From RGIG2945 sp045540355 (GTDB taxonomy: Bacteria; Bacillota; Clostridia; Oscillospirales; Acutalibacteraceae): a DNA stretch of 64,000 nt. The position numbers and the translations under genes are program-made. Positions within the stretch are counted from its first letter, which is position 1. Every line of letters starts with the position of its first letter. The stretch covers positions 1 to 64,000 of the forward strand of contig JAZQHB010000053.1 of NCBI GenBank assembly GCA_045540355.1, written 5' to 3'. Positions 43,950 through 51,581 of this stretch are shown piece by piece. The notes beneath the pieces were generated by a model that was given only the letters and a program-made list of their open reading frames with translations, was not told where the DNA came from and ran no database searches.

Positions 43950-45116
43950 CTATTTGCTTTTTATAATTTCTACTTTTTTATTTTGATAATCAACTTCTAC
44001 ACGATAGCCACTCATAATGTAAAGACCATAGCTGGCTGTGACGCTGTCCAAAATCAGCTCTTTATTTCGCTTTTCGGCAAATCTCGTACCACCGGACAAA
44101 GCCATAATGATGTTAATGCTATTGCCACCTATTTCTTCTCTGCCTTTTTCTAAAACAGACACTTTATTCGTATCTAATCTGTAAAGTTTTCCATTTATTG
44201 TTATATCTGCTGTTGTATCACTTTTCCAATTCACTTTTGCCCCTATTGCCTTTAAGGCAGCTACAAATGGTACATCAGCATAATCGTAATGCAGAACTAC
44301 ATTTTTTGAAATGACTTTCCCGTTTAAAAAAAGTGATGCAGTTCGTGGACTGTATTTTTCTTTAAAAGTCTTTAAAGTATAGAATGAATATGTGTATTCT
44401 CTGTCATCAACTGTATGGTCTATGGTAAGAAAGTATGATGTTTTGTCGGTTTGCAGCCATATAGTAATAGGATATGCTGATGAATATACGATTGCTGTGC
44501 GACAAGCAGATTCTTTAATCCCTTTTTCACTCAAAAAATTATTTAGCTCTTGTGATTTATCAGTAAAATCAATCAGGCTTTTATATAATGGCATTGGTGG
44601 GTCAAACCCAAGTCTCACGAAACCTTCACCTTTTATCTTGGTTTGCGGATATTCATAATTCACCTCAAATACCGTATTCGATTTTGAACAAACAAGAATT
44701 TCATCGCCATTTTTATCTAAAAACGCCTGAGAAGGATTTGATATAAATTTGTAATAATCTTCTCTCCTTAACTTATAACGGACTATCTTGCCGTCATCTA
44801 ATAAATTGTCGATATCAAAGGGGATTCTTTCCTTTTTCGTGGTTGTTTCTGTTTTCTGATAAACTGTAGGTTCAGTAGTTTTTTGAGTTTGTGTAGTTTT
44901 TATTGTTGTCGTGCTATTTTGGGTCGTTGAGGTATTTGTTTCTGATAATTCGCTTGTTTCAAGCACTGTACTCGAATTGCTCGTGCCTACACTTTCAACT
45001 GTGGTTACCGTTGATTTTACTGTTGACAGATGCGTTACATCTGTTTCGGCTGGCAAGCAGGCAAACAAACAGGATATCATAGACAAACATAATATAACAC
45101 ATATTACCCTTTTCAA
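43950..45116 (-). CDS. Lipoprotein with copper-amine-oxidase-like N-terminal domain
   Basis: A 388-residue lipoprotein. The signal peptide MKRVICVILCLSMISCLFAC ends in a lipobox with the modified Cys at 20. A long Thr/Ser-rich linker (about 25-100) follows, then a folded region, and near the C-terminus (about 260-340) a Cu_amine_oxidN1-type domain ('LFLNGKVISKNVVLHYDYADVPFVAALKAIGAKVNWKS'). Such domains are common in clostridial envelope proteins and do not imply oxidase activity. It is 19 nt after the anti-sigma-like gene, so it may be part of the envelope-stress signal. I place the start at a TTG (45116) five bases after AGGTGA; a GTG at 45125 is possible. Confidence 0.75.
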   Translation of the reverse strand: MKRVICVILCLSMISCLFACLPAETDVTHLSTVKSTVTTVESVGTSNSSTVLETSELSETNTSTTQNSTTTIKTTQTQKTTEPTVYQKTETTTKKERIPFDIDNLLDDGKIVRYKLRREDYYKFISNPSQAFLDKNGDEILVCSKSNTVFEVNYEYPQTKIKGEGFVRLGFDPPMPLYKSLIDFTDKSQELNNFLSEKGIKESACRTAIVYSSAYPITIWLQTDKTSYFLTIDHTVDDREYTYSFYTLKTFKEKYSPRTASLFLNGKVISKNVVLHYDYADVPFVAALKAIGAKVNWKSDTTADITINGKLYRLDTNKVSVLEKGREEIGGNSINIIMALSGGTRFAEKRNKELILDSVTASYGLYIMSGYRVEVDYQNKKVEIIKSK

Positions 45117-45135
45117 CAAAATCACCTGCTTTCTC

Positions 45136-46050
45136 TTATTTGAACCTCATAGCGAGTGTTAAACAAAACGCTTCACTCTCTTTGCAGGTAAAGTTATTGA
45201 TTTTATCTCCCGTTGCAAAGGTATAGAATATCATATCATCTACCGTTGTGCCTCTTTCTTCAACATAAATCTCCATACCGTTTTTGTTGAATGTTTCTTC
45301 AAAAGTATCAATATAACCACGAAGATAAGCTCTTTTTGCATCATTGATTTTCACATATAATCTTTTAGCATCTTCATCTTTTCCCTCAGACATCAGCACA
45401 TCAGCCTGTTTTTTTAACTCTGATGAAGATACTCCGTCAATTATGATTTCATCCATGTAGTTATCAGGCAACGAATACTTAAAGTTTACCATAACTGCAT
45501 AAGTTCTTTCATCACCATTGTCATTTATGGCATTTCGGAGTTCCTGCGTAAGACCTATACTTCCCTTTTCAATCGGTTTTACAGAATTAAAAGTACCCTT
45601 TAAATCATAATCTGCGTAAATTATTCCAATGCCCTTTCCTGTATTTTCAACCATTATAAATGTGGGTTCTCCTGAAGACATTGTTGTCGGAAGTGTTACT
45701 TCAGGATTTTCCGTCGCTTCATTTTTGACAGTCGATTGCTTTTCAGTTCTTTCATTCTTCGTTTTCTTTGTTGTTTTTTTATGGGTTTTATCTTTTGTGT
45801 CTTTTGTTGTTTTCTCGGTACTTGACATTCCGTTATCTGCATTTTCTGTTGTATTTTTCGTACTGTCAGTTACAAGACCTGCATTTGTAAGATTTTCTTT
45901 GAATAAACCTACTGCAACAAGTAAAACAACACATATACTACCAACTGCTATCGCTGTTTGTTTTATTATTTTTTTTCTTCTTTTTTGCTCCGCTTCATAT
46001 TCACTTATTCTCTTTAGTGCGGAATCTGCCATTTCCTTATAATTCTTCAT
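45136..46050 (-). CDS. Probable membrane anti-sigma factor
   Basis: A 304-residue protein with a short cytoplasmic charged N-terminus (MKNYKEMADSALKRISEYEAEQKRRKK), one transmembrane helix (about 28-50), a Lys/Thr-rich linker (about 60-115), and an extracytoplasmic domain with no family I recognise. Its start codon lies inside the sigma-factor gene (14-bp overlap), the usual arrangement for an ECF sigma/anti-sigma pair. The N-terminal part is short and lacks the zinc-binding ZAS motif, so the anti-sigma call rests mainly on topology and gene order. ATG 46050 is preferred to the upstream start at 46116. Confidence 0.65.
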   Translation of the reverse strand: MKNYKEMADSALKRISEYEAEQKRRKKIIKQTAIAVGSICVVLLVAVGLFKENLTNAGLVTDSTKNTTENADNGMSSTEKTTKDTKDKTHKKTTKKTKNERTEKQSTVKNEATENPEVTLPTTMSSGEPTFIMVENTGKGIGIIYADYDLKGTFNSVKPIEKGSIGLTQELRNAINDNGDERTYAVMVNFKYSLPDNYMDEIIIDGVSSSELKKQADVLMSEGKDEDAKRLYVKINDAKRAYLRGYIDTFEETFNKNGMEIYVEERGTTVDDMIFYTFATGDKINNFTCKESEAFCLTLAMRFK

Positions 46051-46597
46051 GCTTAAAACCCTCTCTTTCAAGTTCAGCTTTAAGTGCCTTTCTTGCACGG
46101 TATACAAGTGTTTCAATATTATGTACTGATTTTTTCATTACTTCTGAAGCTTCCTTATTGGTAAAATCTTCAAAATATATCAACCATATAACCTGTCTGT
46201 ATTCCGGCTTTATTTTATTCAGTGCTTTATGTATGATGATTTTTCTTTCTTCCCTGATTACAGAAATTTCTAAAGCTTCTTCATCCGAGGACAACCATAC
46301 ACAGTTTTCGATTGATATTTCAGGAGTTTTTGACTTTTTTCTCAAATAATCAAACGCAACATTTCGTCCGATTTTATAAAGCCATTTTTTAAAAGAACCC
46401 TTTTCTTCTCTGTATTTCGGTTTCTTCGTACCGAGCTTTACAAAAGTATCCTCTGCCAAATCTTCAGCTATATGAATATCACAAACTATACTGTTTAAGT
46501 AAAGCATAAGTCCGTCTTTATAATCTCTGACCAATTCTATAAATCCGTTTTCATCTCCATCAAGATAACGGCGGTAGCTACTTGCACCGGTATCCAT
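46037..46597 (-). CDS. ECF-subfamily RNA polymerase sigma factor
   Basis: A 186-residue sigma-70 family protein with region 2 at about 8-90 ('FIELVRDYKDGLMLYL', 'AEDLAEDTFVKL', 'FKKWLYKIGRNVAFDYLR') and region 4 at about 120-180 ('IKPEYRQVIWLIYFEDFTNKEASEVM', 'VHNIETLVYRARKAL'). Region 1.1 and 3 are absent, as in ECF sigma factors. It is first in a three-gene operon with the anti-sigma-like protein and a lipoprotein, and probably drives its own transcription from the upstream 46644-46649 site. Confidence 0.88.
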   Translation of the reverse strand: MDTGASSYRRYLDGDENGFIELVRDYKDGLMLYLNSIVCDIHIAEDLAEDTFVKLGTKKPKYREEKGSFKKWLYKIGRNVAFDYLRKKSKTPEISIENCVWLSSDEEALEISVIREERKIIIHKALNKIKPEYRQVIWLIYFEDFTNKEASEVMKKSVHNIETLVYRARKALKAELEREGFKHEEL

Positions 46598-46643
46598 TGT
46601 ATCCCCCCTTGAGCAAGGATTTTTTACTTATATTGACGCGTCT

Positions 46644-46649
46644 ATTATA
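46644..46649 (-). promoter_or_regulatory. Probable -10 box of the sigma-factor operon
   Basis: The minus strand reads GTATAATAG here, ~47 bp before the start codon. A TGTGAGG sequence about 23-29 bp further upstream could be an ECF-type -35, which would make the operon self-activating; a SigA -35 is not evident. Confidence 0.4.
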
Positions 46650-46696
46650 CAAACGCTAAAACGCAGAAAAACCTCACAGTTTTTTGAAAAAATTTT

Positions 46697-46717
46697 AGGG
46701 CGGATTATATCCGCCCT
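46697..46717 (-). terminator. Terminator of the rqcH operon
   Basis: AGGGCGGAT (46697-46705) pairs perfectly with ATCCGCCCT (46709-46717) and is followed on the minus strand by AAAATTTTTTC. It lies just after the metallophosphoesterase stop. Confidence 0.85.
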
Positions 46718-46721
46718 CAGA

Positions 46722-48005
46722 TTATTCTATATCAATCATATTTTCCTTTTCATAATCGCTCGCATACTTATCCTGATAATAGTTTTCGATATTGCAATCG
46801 AATGTCTTTTCTTCTATATCGACTTCAATAACTGTGCAGTTTCTCTGCTTGCCAAGAGTGTCGATATCCTTGTAGTCAAGATAATCAAGTGCCCCTGTAT
46901 AACTCAACCTGATGCCTTTGTATGCTATTGAGAATGTGTTCATGTGGTCGTGTCCGCAGAAAACACCTTGCGTGCTTCCAAGTTCAAGCATTGTTTCAAA
47001 CATTTCATCGGGCTTGTCAGAACAATTTATATCCTCGTATGTATTGCCGTAATAATACTTCGAATCAACATTGAGCTCTCTGTATGCATCGTATGCCGTC
47101 TTATATTCCTCAAGCGGTCTGTGCATGAATACAAGTGATTTGATTGCATCTTTGCTGTATTTTTCGTTTGCTTTTTTGGAATCTGCAAGACTTTTTTTGT
47201 ACCACTCAATCTGTGACGAGGTTATTGTTTCATCATTTTTACCGTGAGTATCAAAGGTATATATATTCTGTACAATTTCACCGTCAATGTTTTTAATTTT
47301 AATTACATTGTTACCGTAGCCGTCAACATTCTCGTCACCAAGCTCGAACAGACAGAACTTAAGGTTTTCTGATGAAAGATATTCAGCAATTTTCTTCCTT
47401 GTTGCACTGCCTTCAGCGTCTTCATCTCCGAGTGTAATTGTCCAATAAACTTCCATTTTATCAACAAATCGTGCAAAAAGCTTGATTGCCGCCATATTGT
47501 TTATTGAGCCTGATTTAAATAAATTTGCATTTACAAGGTCACCTGTTATTACCAACAAATCAGGAGCTTCTGCTTCAACCATTCCTCGTAAAGCCATAAA
47601 TGCACTGCTGTCTTCCATTGTAGAAAGCCAGCCGCCGCCGATTTCTAAATCGGACACCTGCATTATTTTAAAATTGCGGTTTGTTATGAATGTCCAATCG
47701 CCGCTAACCTCTCTTGTAGGTGTGAGCTGAGATTCAACATATACCGGCGAAAAACCTGCTATATTGATTTTATGAAGCTCTCTGAAAACAACATTTGCGA
47801 TAGTCGGCACACCGCCCAGAATAAAAACAACAACGGCTGCAATTATGCTGATTAGTTTTATAAGCTTCGATTTTTTTAATTGTTCTGCTGTTTTTTCTTT
47901 TTTAGCTTTTTTAACTTTCTTTATTTTGAGACTTGATTTCCTGTTTTCTGCTTTTTTCTGAGGAACATTGCGTTTTGTGTTCTTCTTTTTGCTTTTTGTT
48001 GCCAT
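46722..48005 (-). CDS. Membrane-anchored metallophosphoesterase with altered metal-binding motifs
   Basis: A 427-residue protein: a very basic N-terminus (1-48), one transmembrane helix (about 49-72), and a calcineurin-like phosphoesterase domain. The usual motif I D-x-H reads D-L-E ('VSDLEIGG'), motif II is kept (G-D-L-V-N), and motif III G-N-H-D/E reads G-D-E-D ('LGDEDAEG'); 'FMHRPL' and 'CGHDHMNTF' are kept. The fold resembles Dcr2/YkuE-type phosphoesterases, but two ligand and catalytic histidines and one asparagine are replaced by acids, so activity or metal choice may differ. It overlaps the rqcH stop (TAATG) and ends the operon. Confidence 0.8.
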   Translation of the reverse strand: MATKSKKKNTKRNVPQKKAENRKSSLKIKKVKKAKKEKTAEQLKKSKLIKLISIIAAVVVFILGGVPTIANVVFRELHKINIAGFSPVYVESQLTPTREVSGDWTFITNRNFKIMQVSDLEIGGGWLSTMEDSSAFMALRGMVEAEAPDLLVITGDLVNANLFKSGSINNMAAIKLFARFVDKMEVYWTITLGDEDAEGSATRKKIAEYLSSENLKFCLFELGDENVDGYGNNVIKIKNIDGEIVQNIYTFDTHGKNDETITSSQIEWYKKSLADSKKANEKYSKDAIKSLVFMHRPLEEYKTAYDAYRELNVDSKYYYGNTYEDINCSDKPDEMFETMLELGSTQGVFCGHDHMNTFSIAYKGIRLSYTGALDYLDYKDIDTLGKQRNCTVIEVDIEEKTFDCNIENYYQDKYASDYEKENMIDIE

Positions 48006-49744
48006 TATCTGCTGCCCCCTGTCTTTTCTTCTAAAGTCAGTTCCGAGCTGACATTTATACTGTAATATACATGATAAATAACCTTGCCGAATTTTGCTCC
48101 AACGGGCTTTTTGAGGTTCTTGACATAGGTATAATCGACCGTTACAATCTTTGAGCCTCTCGCCTTACTGTGATACGCCGCAACAGATGCCGCTTCTTCA
48201 ATCGCAAGATCGGAAATTTCTCTGTTATCAGCAACTATAATGACATGCGACCCGGGGAAAGACTGCGAGTGAAGCCACATATCGTTTTTATTTGCAGTTT
48301 TTAATGAAAGCTTATCATTCTGTATATTGTTTCTGCCGACCAAAACTTTAAAACCGTCAGAGGTTTCATATTCAATCGGCGGTAAAGCTTTGATTTTCTT
48401 TGCTTTACCCTTGTTTTTAATGTATCCGCCCTGATAAAGCTCGTCTCTGATTTCATCAATCTCGGCAGCCGTATTTGACCTGTCAAGAGCATCGGATACA
48501 GTTTCAAGATACTTAAGCTCCGCTTCTCCGTTTTCGATGAGTTTCTTGAGCATTTCTTCGGCGGTTTTAGCCTTTTTATATTCCTTATAATACCTCTGCG
48601 AATTCTCCATCGGAGTGAGTGCAGGGTTTACTTTTACTGTTATATTTTCATTTGTGTAATAGTTGAAAAGCTCGTAGCTTGACACACCCTTTTGCAAATT
48701 ATACATGTTGGCAGATATAAGCTCTGCATTGATTTTTAACTGTTCTTTATTATCACACTCAGACAGCTCAATCCTTTGTATATTAAGCTTTTTCGCAGTT
48801 CTTTGAATCAGCGTATTTACCTTTTGTACCAAATCCTGAGCCTTCTGATGCGTTCTGTCTAAACGGTCTCTTTCGTAGTAATAATCGTCTAAAAGCTCAT
48901 TAAAGCTCTCGTAATTCTGTATGGTGGCAAGGTTGCCGTACTGACAAACATTCAAGAATGTAAAGTCTATCGGCTTGCCGCTTTCATCTTTGACGACCGT
49001 CGGTAAAACTTCACGGCTTTCCAAGGATTTTTTCAGATAATCTATCTGCGGTAAAATATCATTTTTGCCTAAATTCCTGACAACTTCATCATTATACGAT
49101 GCTTTATACGCAAGCTCTCTGCATACAATCGGCGATACACCCTCAAGGGTTGAGAGTATTGCCGAAGAAAGCCTTTTTTCAGGCATTGTTTCTATTGTTT
49201 TTGTGATTTCTTCGGCAGTATTTTCAAGTATATTCAACTTGTTTTGTGCCGGTGGAAGCTTGTATTCAAGCGAGGGTAAAATCTGTCTGACTGAGGATTT
49301 CGAGGAATCGACTCGTTTGAGTGCGTCGATAACCTTACCGTCTCCGTCAATGAGTATGATATTACTGTACTTCGACATTATTTCAATGCATAAGGATAGT
49401 TTTATCTTATCTCCTATCTCATTTGTTGCATCAAAATCTATAAAAACTATTCTGTCTAAGCCAATCTGGCGTATACCGACAATCATTGCAGATGTCAGAT
49501 ATTTACGCATCAACATACACAACATCGGCGGTTTTGCGGGATTTTCAGGTGAATGCTTTGTAAGATTTAATCTCGGACTGTTGGCTCTTGCGGACAACAA
49601 AACCTTATATGCACCCGTTCTTGAACGCAAATGCAACACCAACTCCTCTTTTGAGGGTTGATGCACTTTTTCCACACGGCTGCCGATTGCAACTTCTTCT
49701 ATTTCACTTTTCACAAGGCTTAAAAAAATTCCGTCAAGTGCCAT
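48005..49744 (-). CDS. rqcH: Ribosome quality-control protein RqcH (NFACT family)
   Basis: A 579-residue NFACT protein: NFACT-N domain from residue 1 (MALDGIFLSLVKSEIEEVAIGSRVEKVHQP), a central coiled coil (about 290-430, 'YYYERDRLDRTHQKAQDLVQKV'), and the NFACT-R domain at the C-terminus ('DGFKVLVGRNNIQNDKLSLKTANKNDMWLHSQSFPGSHVII'). RqcH binds stalled 50S-peptidyl-tRNA and adds alanine tails. Members are often labelled fibronectin-binding proteins. Length is as expected. Confidence 0.92.
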   Translation of the reverse strand: MALDGIFLSLVKSEIEEVAIGSRVEKVHQPSKEELVLHLRSRTGAYKVLLSARANSPRLNLTKHSPENPAKPPMLCMLMRKYLTSAMIVGIRQIGLDRIVFIDFDATNEIGDKIKLSLCIEIMSKYSNIILIDGDGKVIDALKRVDSSKSSVRQILPSLEYKLPPAQNKLNILENTAEEITKTIETMPEKRLSSAILSTLEGVSPIVCRELAYKASYNDEVVRNLGKNDILPQIDYLKKSLESREVLPTVVKDESGKPIDFTFLNVCQYGNLATIQNYESFNELLDDYYYERDRLDRTHQKAQDLVQKVNTLIQRTAKKLNIQRIELSECDNKEQLKINAELISANMYNLQKGVSSYELFNYYTNENITVKVNPALTPMENSQRYYKEYKKAKTAEEMLKKLIENGEAELKYLETVSDALDRSNTAAEIDEIRDELYQGGYIKNKGKAKKIKALPPIEYETSDGFKVLVGRNNIQNDKLSLKTANKNDMWLHSQSFPGSHVIIVADNREISDLAIEEAASVAAYHSKARGSKIVTVDYTYVKNLKKPVGAKFGKVIYHVYYSINVSSELTLEEKTGGSR

Positions 49745-49756
49745 TGTTTCTCCTGC

Positions 49757-50491
49757 TTATATGTGTTTTATCGGACTTTCTTCGTCAATCAGTATAATTT
49801 CTGCGTCTGTAAATTCTTCTGTCAGCTTTTCTGCCATATAAGGCATAGCAATCCTTTCGGTCTCAAAATGACCTGCGGCAACCAACAATATACCGCGTCT
49901 TTCAGCATCAAGAAAATCGTGATGACCTGCATCTCCCGTAATAAAAGCATCAACGCCCGACAGCTCATTTACAAACGAACCGCCGCTTCCGCCGCACACA
50001 GCCACTGTATTTATCTCTTTTTTTATTCTGTTATATCTTAAGGTACTGCACAACTTTTCCTTGACACTCTTAAGAAAACTTTCGGTGTCCGTGTTTTCAC
50101 TTTCGCCCATTCTCAACATAGGAATGTCGGGATACTCTCTGATATTTTTCAAATCAAGTGTTTTTGCCAGGACATCATTCACACCGTTATTATCAAACGA
50201 AGTATGGGCAGAAATTATATTTATCTCCGCTTTTATCGCCTTGACCGCAAGCGAATCCGACATCAGTTTTTTCATAGGTGAGAAAATTATCGGATGATGA
50301 CTGACAATCAAATCAGCACCCGATTCTATAGCTTTTTCAAGTGTTTCGTCGGTCACATCGAGCATTACAGCAACTTTTTTAACCTCTGCTTCGATATCAC
50401 CTATCAAAAAACCGCTGTTATCCCATTCTTCCTGTGTATTAAAGGGAGCAAAACTGTCTATGTAATTATAAAAATCTCTTACTTTATACAT
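49757..50491 (-). CDS. Nif3-like dinuclear metal-center protein
   Basis: A 244-residue member of the Nif3/YqfO family with 'EEWDNSGFLIGD' near the start, 'SHHPIIFSPMKKL' (about 64-76), 'ISAHTSFDN', 'VCGGSGGSFVNELSGVDAFITGDAGHHDFLDA', and 'AGHFETERIAMPYMAEKL'. These hold the histidines and acids of the dimetal site. Function is unclear (putative GTP cyclohydrolase 1 type 2). Adjacency to trmK is a conserved Firmicutes arrangement. Confidence 0.9.
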   Translation of the reverse strand: MYKVRDFYNYIDSFAPFNTQEEWDNSGFLIGDIEAEVKKVAVMLDVTDETLEKAIESGADLIVSHHPIIFSPMKKLMSDSLAVKAIKAEINIISAHTSFDNNGVNDVLAKTLDLKNIREYPDIPMLRMGESENTDTESFLKSVKEKLCSTLRYNRIKKEINTVAVCGGSGGSFVNELSGVDAFITGDAGHHDFLDAERRGILLVAAGHFETERIAMPYMAEKLTEEFTDAEIILIDEESPIKHI

Positions 50492-51153
50492 TCTTCAAAG
50501 CTCCTTAAAATATCGTGAAGTTCAGCTTGCTCATCATGCTTGATGTCAGCTTTTTTCAATGCATCATAGCGTTTCTTTATCCGGTTATACTGTGTCTGCA
50601 AGTATCTGAATGCATAAGGGTTGGTTACATCAAGCTTGCCTGTGTAAATATTGCAGGTGTTGTTCTTACCTGTATATCTGGCATTTATACAGATATACAG
50701 CCTGTTGTCATCCTCTGTTGCATCTTCCTTTATAATCTCAAATCCGTTTTCACAGAGATATTTTCTTACCGCCTCGCAGTGACGCATCGGTTGAATTATC
50801 AATCTTTTATCCTTGTTCTTTATCCATGGTGCCTTTTCCAATAATTCAGCAATAAGAATACCACCCATTCCGCAGAAAATAAAATCATCTGCTGAATCGG
50901 GCGATAATTCTGACAAACCGTCAGAAAGCACAGTTGAAACCTTGTCCTCAACATTATAAAGGGCAATGGTCTCCTGTGCATTTTCTAACGGTTTTTCTCT
51001 TAAATCTGCTGCTATACAAGCCGGTGATATACCCTTTAAAACAAGATATACCGGCAAATACGCATGGTCAGTACCGATATCGGCGACCGTTTTACCCTGT
51101 CGCACCATATCAGCTGCCATTTGTAATCTTTTACTTAGATGCAAGGAAGTCAT
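50479..51153 (-). CDS. trmK: tRNA (adenine(22)-N1)-methyltransferase TrmK
   Basis: A 224-residue SAM-dependent methyltransferase of the TrmK family: 'LSKRLQMAADMVRQGKTVADIGTDHAYLPVYLV' (SAM-binding D-I-G-T-D-H), 'IFCGMGGILIAELL' (about 94-107) and the 'LIIQPMRHCEAVRKYL' segment with the N-P-P-Y-like position replaced by Q-P-M, as is normal in TrmK. It overlaps the DUF1858 gene by 23 nt and lacks its own RBS, so it relies on translational coupling. Confidence 0.9.
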   Translation of the reverse strand: MTSLHLSKRLQMAADMVRQGKTVADIGTDHAYLPVYLVLKGISPACIAADLREKPLENAQETIALYNVEDKVSTVLSDGLSELSPDSADDFIFCGMGGILIAELLEKAPWIKNKDKRLIIQPMRHCEAVRKYLCENGFEIIKEDATEDDNRLYICINARYTGKNNTCNIYTGKLDVTNPYAFRYLQTQYNRIKKRYDALKKADIKHDEQAELHDILRSFEECIK

Positions 51154-51331
51154 TTATCTTTTTGATAAGGTCGTCAGCGTTAACACCGTGAACTCTACAA
51201 GCCTGCTCAAGGCTTTCACCTCTTGCTGAGGGGCAACCAAGGCAATGCATACCCATTTCTAAAAAGAACTGTGCTGTTTCTCTGTCATAATCGAGGATTG
51301 AACCTATTGTCATATCTTTTGTAACTGTCAT
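51131..51331 (-). CDS. DUF1858 small protein (hybrid-cluster-associated redox-disulfide type)
   Basis: A 66-residue protein matching DUF1858: 'MTIGSILDYDRETAQFF' then 'GMHCLGCPSARGESLEQAC', with the C-L-G-C pair (about 30-33) and a third Cys near 44. Function unknown, possibly thiol redox. AAGGAG precedes the ATG; it heads the operon that runs to the metallophosphoesterase. Confidence 0.85.
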   Translation of the reverse strand: MTVTKDMTIGSILDYDRETAQFFLEMGMHCLGCPSARGESLEQACRVHGVNADDLIKKINDFLASK

Positions 51332-51514
51332 TTTGATTTCTCCTTATCTTTTATTGCATAATTTCAATAAGGTTATTGTTTACTTTAATATCCCGAATAA
51401 CCCCATAAACTTAAGCTACATCACAAATTATACAATATATAGCGAGATTTTGTCAACTTAATTCTTTAGCCGCGGTATCATTAAAGAAGTGTTAAGTAAA
51501 AACGCTATGTTAGA

Positions 51515-51543
51515 TTGACAAAACAACAGTGGTGTGATAAAAT
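51515..51543 (+). promoter_or_regulatory. SigA-type promoter of ileS
   Basis: TTGACA (51515-51520), a 17-bp spacer, and TAAAAT (51538-51543), 38 bp before the start codon. The leader is too short for a T-box. Confidence 0.8.
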
Positions 51544-51581
51544 ACAATGTAATTATATATACGCTTGGGAGTGTTTTATCA

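Noticed and set aside
51332..51514. Possible T-box leader upstream of ileS
   Set aside because: The promoter lies only ~38 bp before the start codon and no T-box sequence or specifier loop is visible.
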